Shown: piece after piece, positions 63,530 through 64,000 of the stretch
How the letters are laid out: each line of letters starts with the position of its first letter
Numbering within the stretch: the stretch's first letter is position 1
DNA from: Streptomyces zagrosensis
Lineage (GTDB): Bacteria; Actinomycetota; Actinomycetes; Streptomycetales; Streptomycetaceae
Length of the DNA stretch: 64,000 nucleotides
Assembly: GCF_014203645.1 (NCBI RefSeq)
Contig: NZ_JACHJL010000019.1
Span: 99,256-163,255, forward strand
Direction: 5' to 3'
Notes under the pieces: model-generated
Databases searched by the model: none
Seen by the model: the letters and a program-made list of their open reading frames with translations, nothing else
What the model was told of the DNA's origin: nothing
Position numbers and translations under genes: made by a program

Positions 63530-63909
63530 GTGGGTGAGTTGGTGGTTGCGGTGCGGATGGGCTGTGGCACCCGACAGCTACCGGGCGCGCTGGGCGCGCC
63601 GCGGCGCCGCTTCCCGCGACTGGAGGTCACCGTCTTCGATGAGCCGAACTCCGCCGAGCCGGAGCAGCTGGGGCGTGCTGGGCCTCGCCTTGATGGCGGC
63701 GTGCGATCAAGGCCCTGCCGACGCTCACCATCTCGGGGTTGCGCAGTTCGTCGTGGCGCTGGGCGCCGGGCATCGGCAGCTCGCTGCGGACCGGGTCGAG
63801 CTGCGCGAACTGGCGGGGGAGCCGTGGGTGAGGTTCGACCGCGACGGTGCGCTCGACGGCGTACTGCTGGACGCCCTGCGGAACAACGACCTTGGTCGCC
63901 CTCACTGTG
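63530..63909 (+). pseudogene. LysR-type regulator remnant
   Basis: Fragments of a LysR substrate-binding domain can be read on the plus strand: GELVVAVRMGCGTRQLPGAL, RRRFPRLEVTVFDEP, then after a break in another frame VALGAGHRQLAADRVELREL and AGEPWVRFDRDGALDGVLLD. No intact HTH or start is visible. The 3' part ends where the group II intron sequence begins. Confidence 0.6.
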
Positions 63910-64000
63910 GTCGGGTAGCCGGAGACCATTGCTGGTCCCCGGCCCCCTCAGAACCGGACGTGCGAGCTTTCCCCGCATCCGGCTCAAGCAAGCCACGAGG
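63910..64000 (-). ncRNA. 3' end of a group II intron (domains 5 and 6), cut by the window edge
   Basis: On the minus strand 63985-63951 reads GAGCCGGATGCGGGGAAAGC followed by TCGCACGTCCGGTTC, the domain 5 hairpin with the AGC catalytic triad and the pairing of GAGCCGG with CCGGTTC. Domain 6 follows: GGCCGGGGACC-AGCAAT-GGTCTCCGGC, then CTACCCGAC near the expected 3' splice site (about 63910) with a candidate branch A. The intron body and any maturase gene lie beyond 64000. Confidence 0.75.

Overview
This window is about 64 kb of a high-GC actinomycete chromosome, almost certainly Streptomyces. Evidence: the order infC-rpmI-rplT-SpoU methyltransferase-PAS histidine kinase-pheS-pheT, a monomeric NADP isocitrate dehydrogenase, SARP/AfsA/LAL-type regulators, DUF397 and DUF5753 proteins, mycothiol-type DinB proteins, and rare TTA leucine codons concentrated in regulatory genes.

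Layout. 1-4.7 kb: the end of an unknown protein, a fold-type III PLP enzyme, and a membrane protein translationally coupled to a mycosin-like subtilisin. 4.8-7.0 kb: SseB-like protein, aquaporin, DUF1844 protein. 7.4-15.7 kb: the conserved translation block. infC must start at an AUC codon, because an in-frame UGA sits just before its ribosome binding site; strong hairpins punctuate the block. 15.9-21 kb: PP2C phosphatase, HTH/TPR regulator, Nudix hydrolase, a small membrane protein and a secreted beta-trefoil lectin.

21.2-38 kb is a regulatory island of secondary-metabolism type: SARP/NB-ARC regulator, 4'-phosphopantetheinyl transferase, AfsA-like butyrolactone synthase homologue, a LuxR-type regulator and a LAL (ATPase plus LuxR) regulator. 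The first four carry six TTA codons between them, so bldA control is likely, and four heptamers with SARP-type 11-bp spacing lie beside the SARP gene. This island is split by a complete but decayed Tn3-family transposon (25512-30157). It has 46-bp terminal inverted repeats (41/46 identical), a perfect 5-bp target duplication (GGGTA), a resolvase pseudogene, a transposase pseudogene lacking its catalytic core, and passenger genes: an HD-domain protein, two membrane proteins (one frameshifted), and a PadR regulator with an HAAS-like membrane partner. About 3 kb between the LuxR-type and LAL genes has no convincing gene.

38-42.2 kb: HTH regulator, 3-hydroxyacyl-CoA dehydrogenase, secreted GHL10-type glycosidase. 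42.2-47.0 kb: an accessory island bounded by two copies of a 60-bp direct repeat with a conserved hairpin. One arm holds a HATPase, a gene broken by an in-frame TGA, a 39-residue peptide gene flanked by hairpins, and an arginase-fold (UPF0489-like) enzyme; the other arm holds an unknown protein, DUF6879, an XRE/DUF5753 regulator and DUF397. The peptide and the arginase-like protein together suggest a possible RiPP-type pathway; this is inference.

47-64 kb: EamA exporter and MocR regulator sharing a CATG start, alpha/beta hydrolase, DinB-type protein, CGNR regulator and MFS pump around a 16-bp palindrome, icd, isochorismatase-like protein, LysR/RidA pair, IS5-type remnant, MerR/DinB pair, RDD protein, MFS transporter and PPOX protein. 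The window ends in a decayed LysR gene into which the 3' end (domains 5 and 6) of a group II intron is inserted. Short tandem repeats sit just after many genes throughout.
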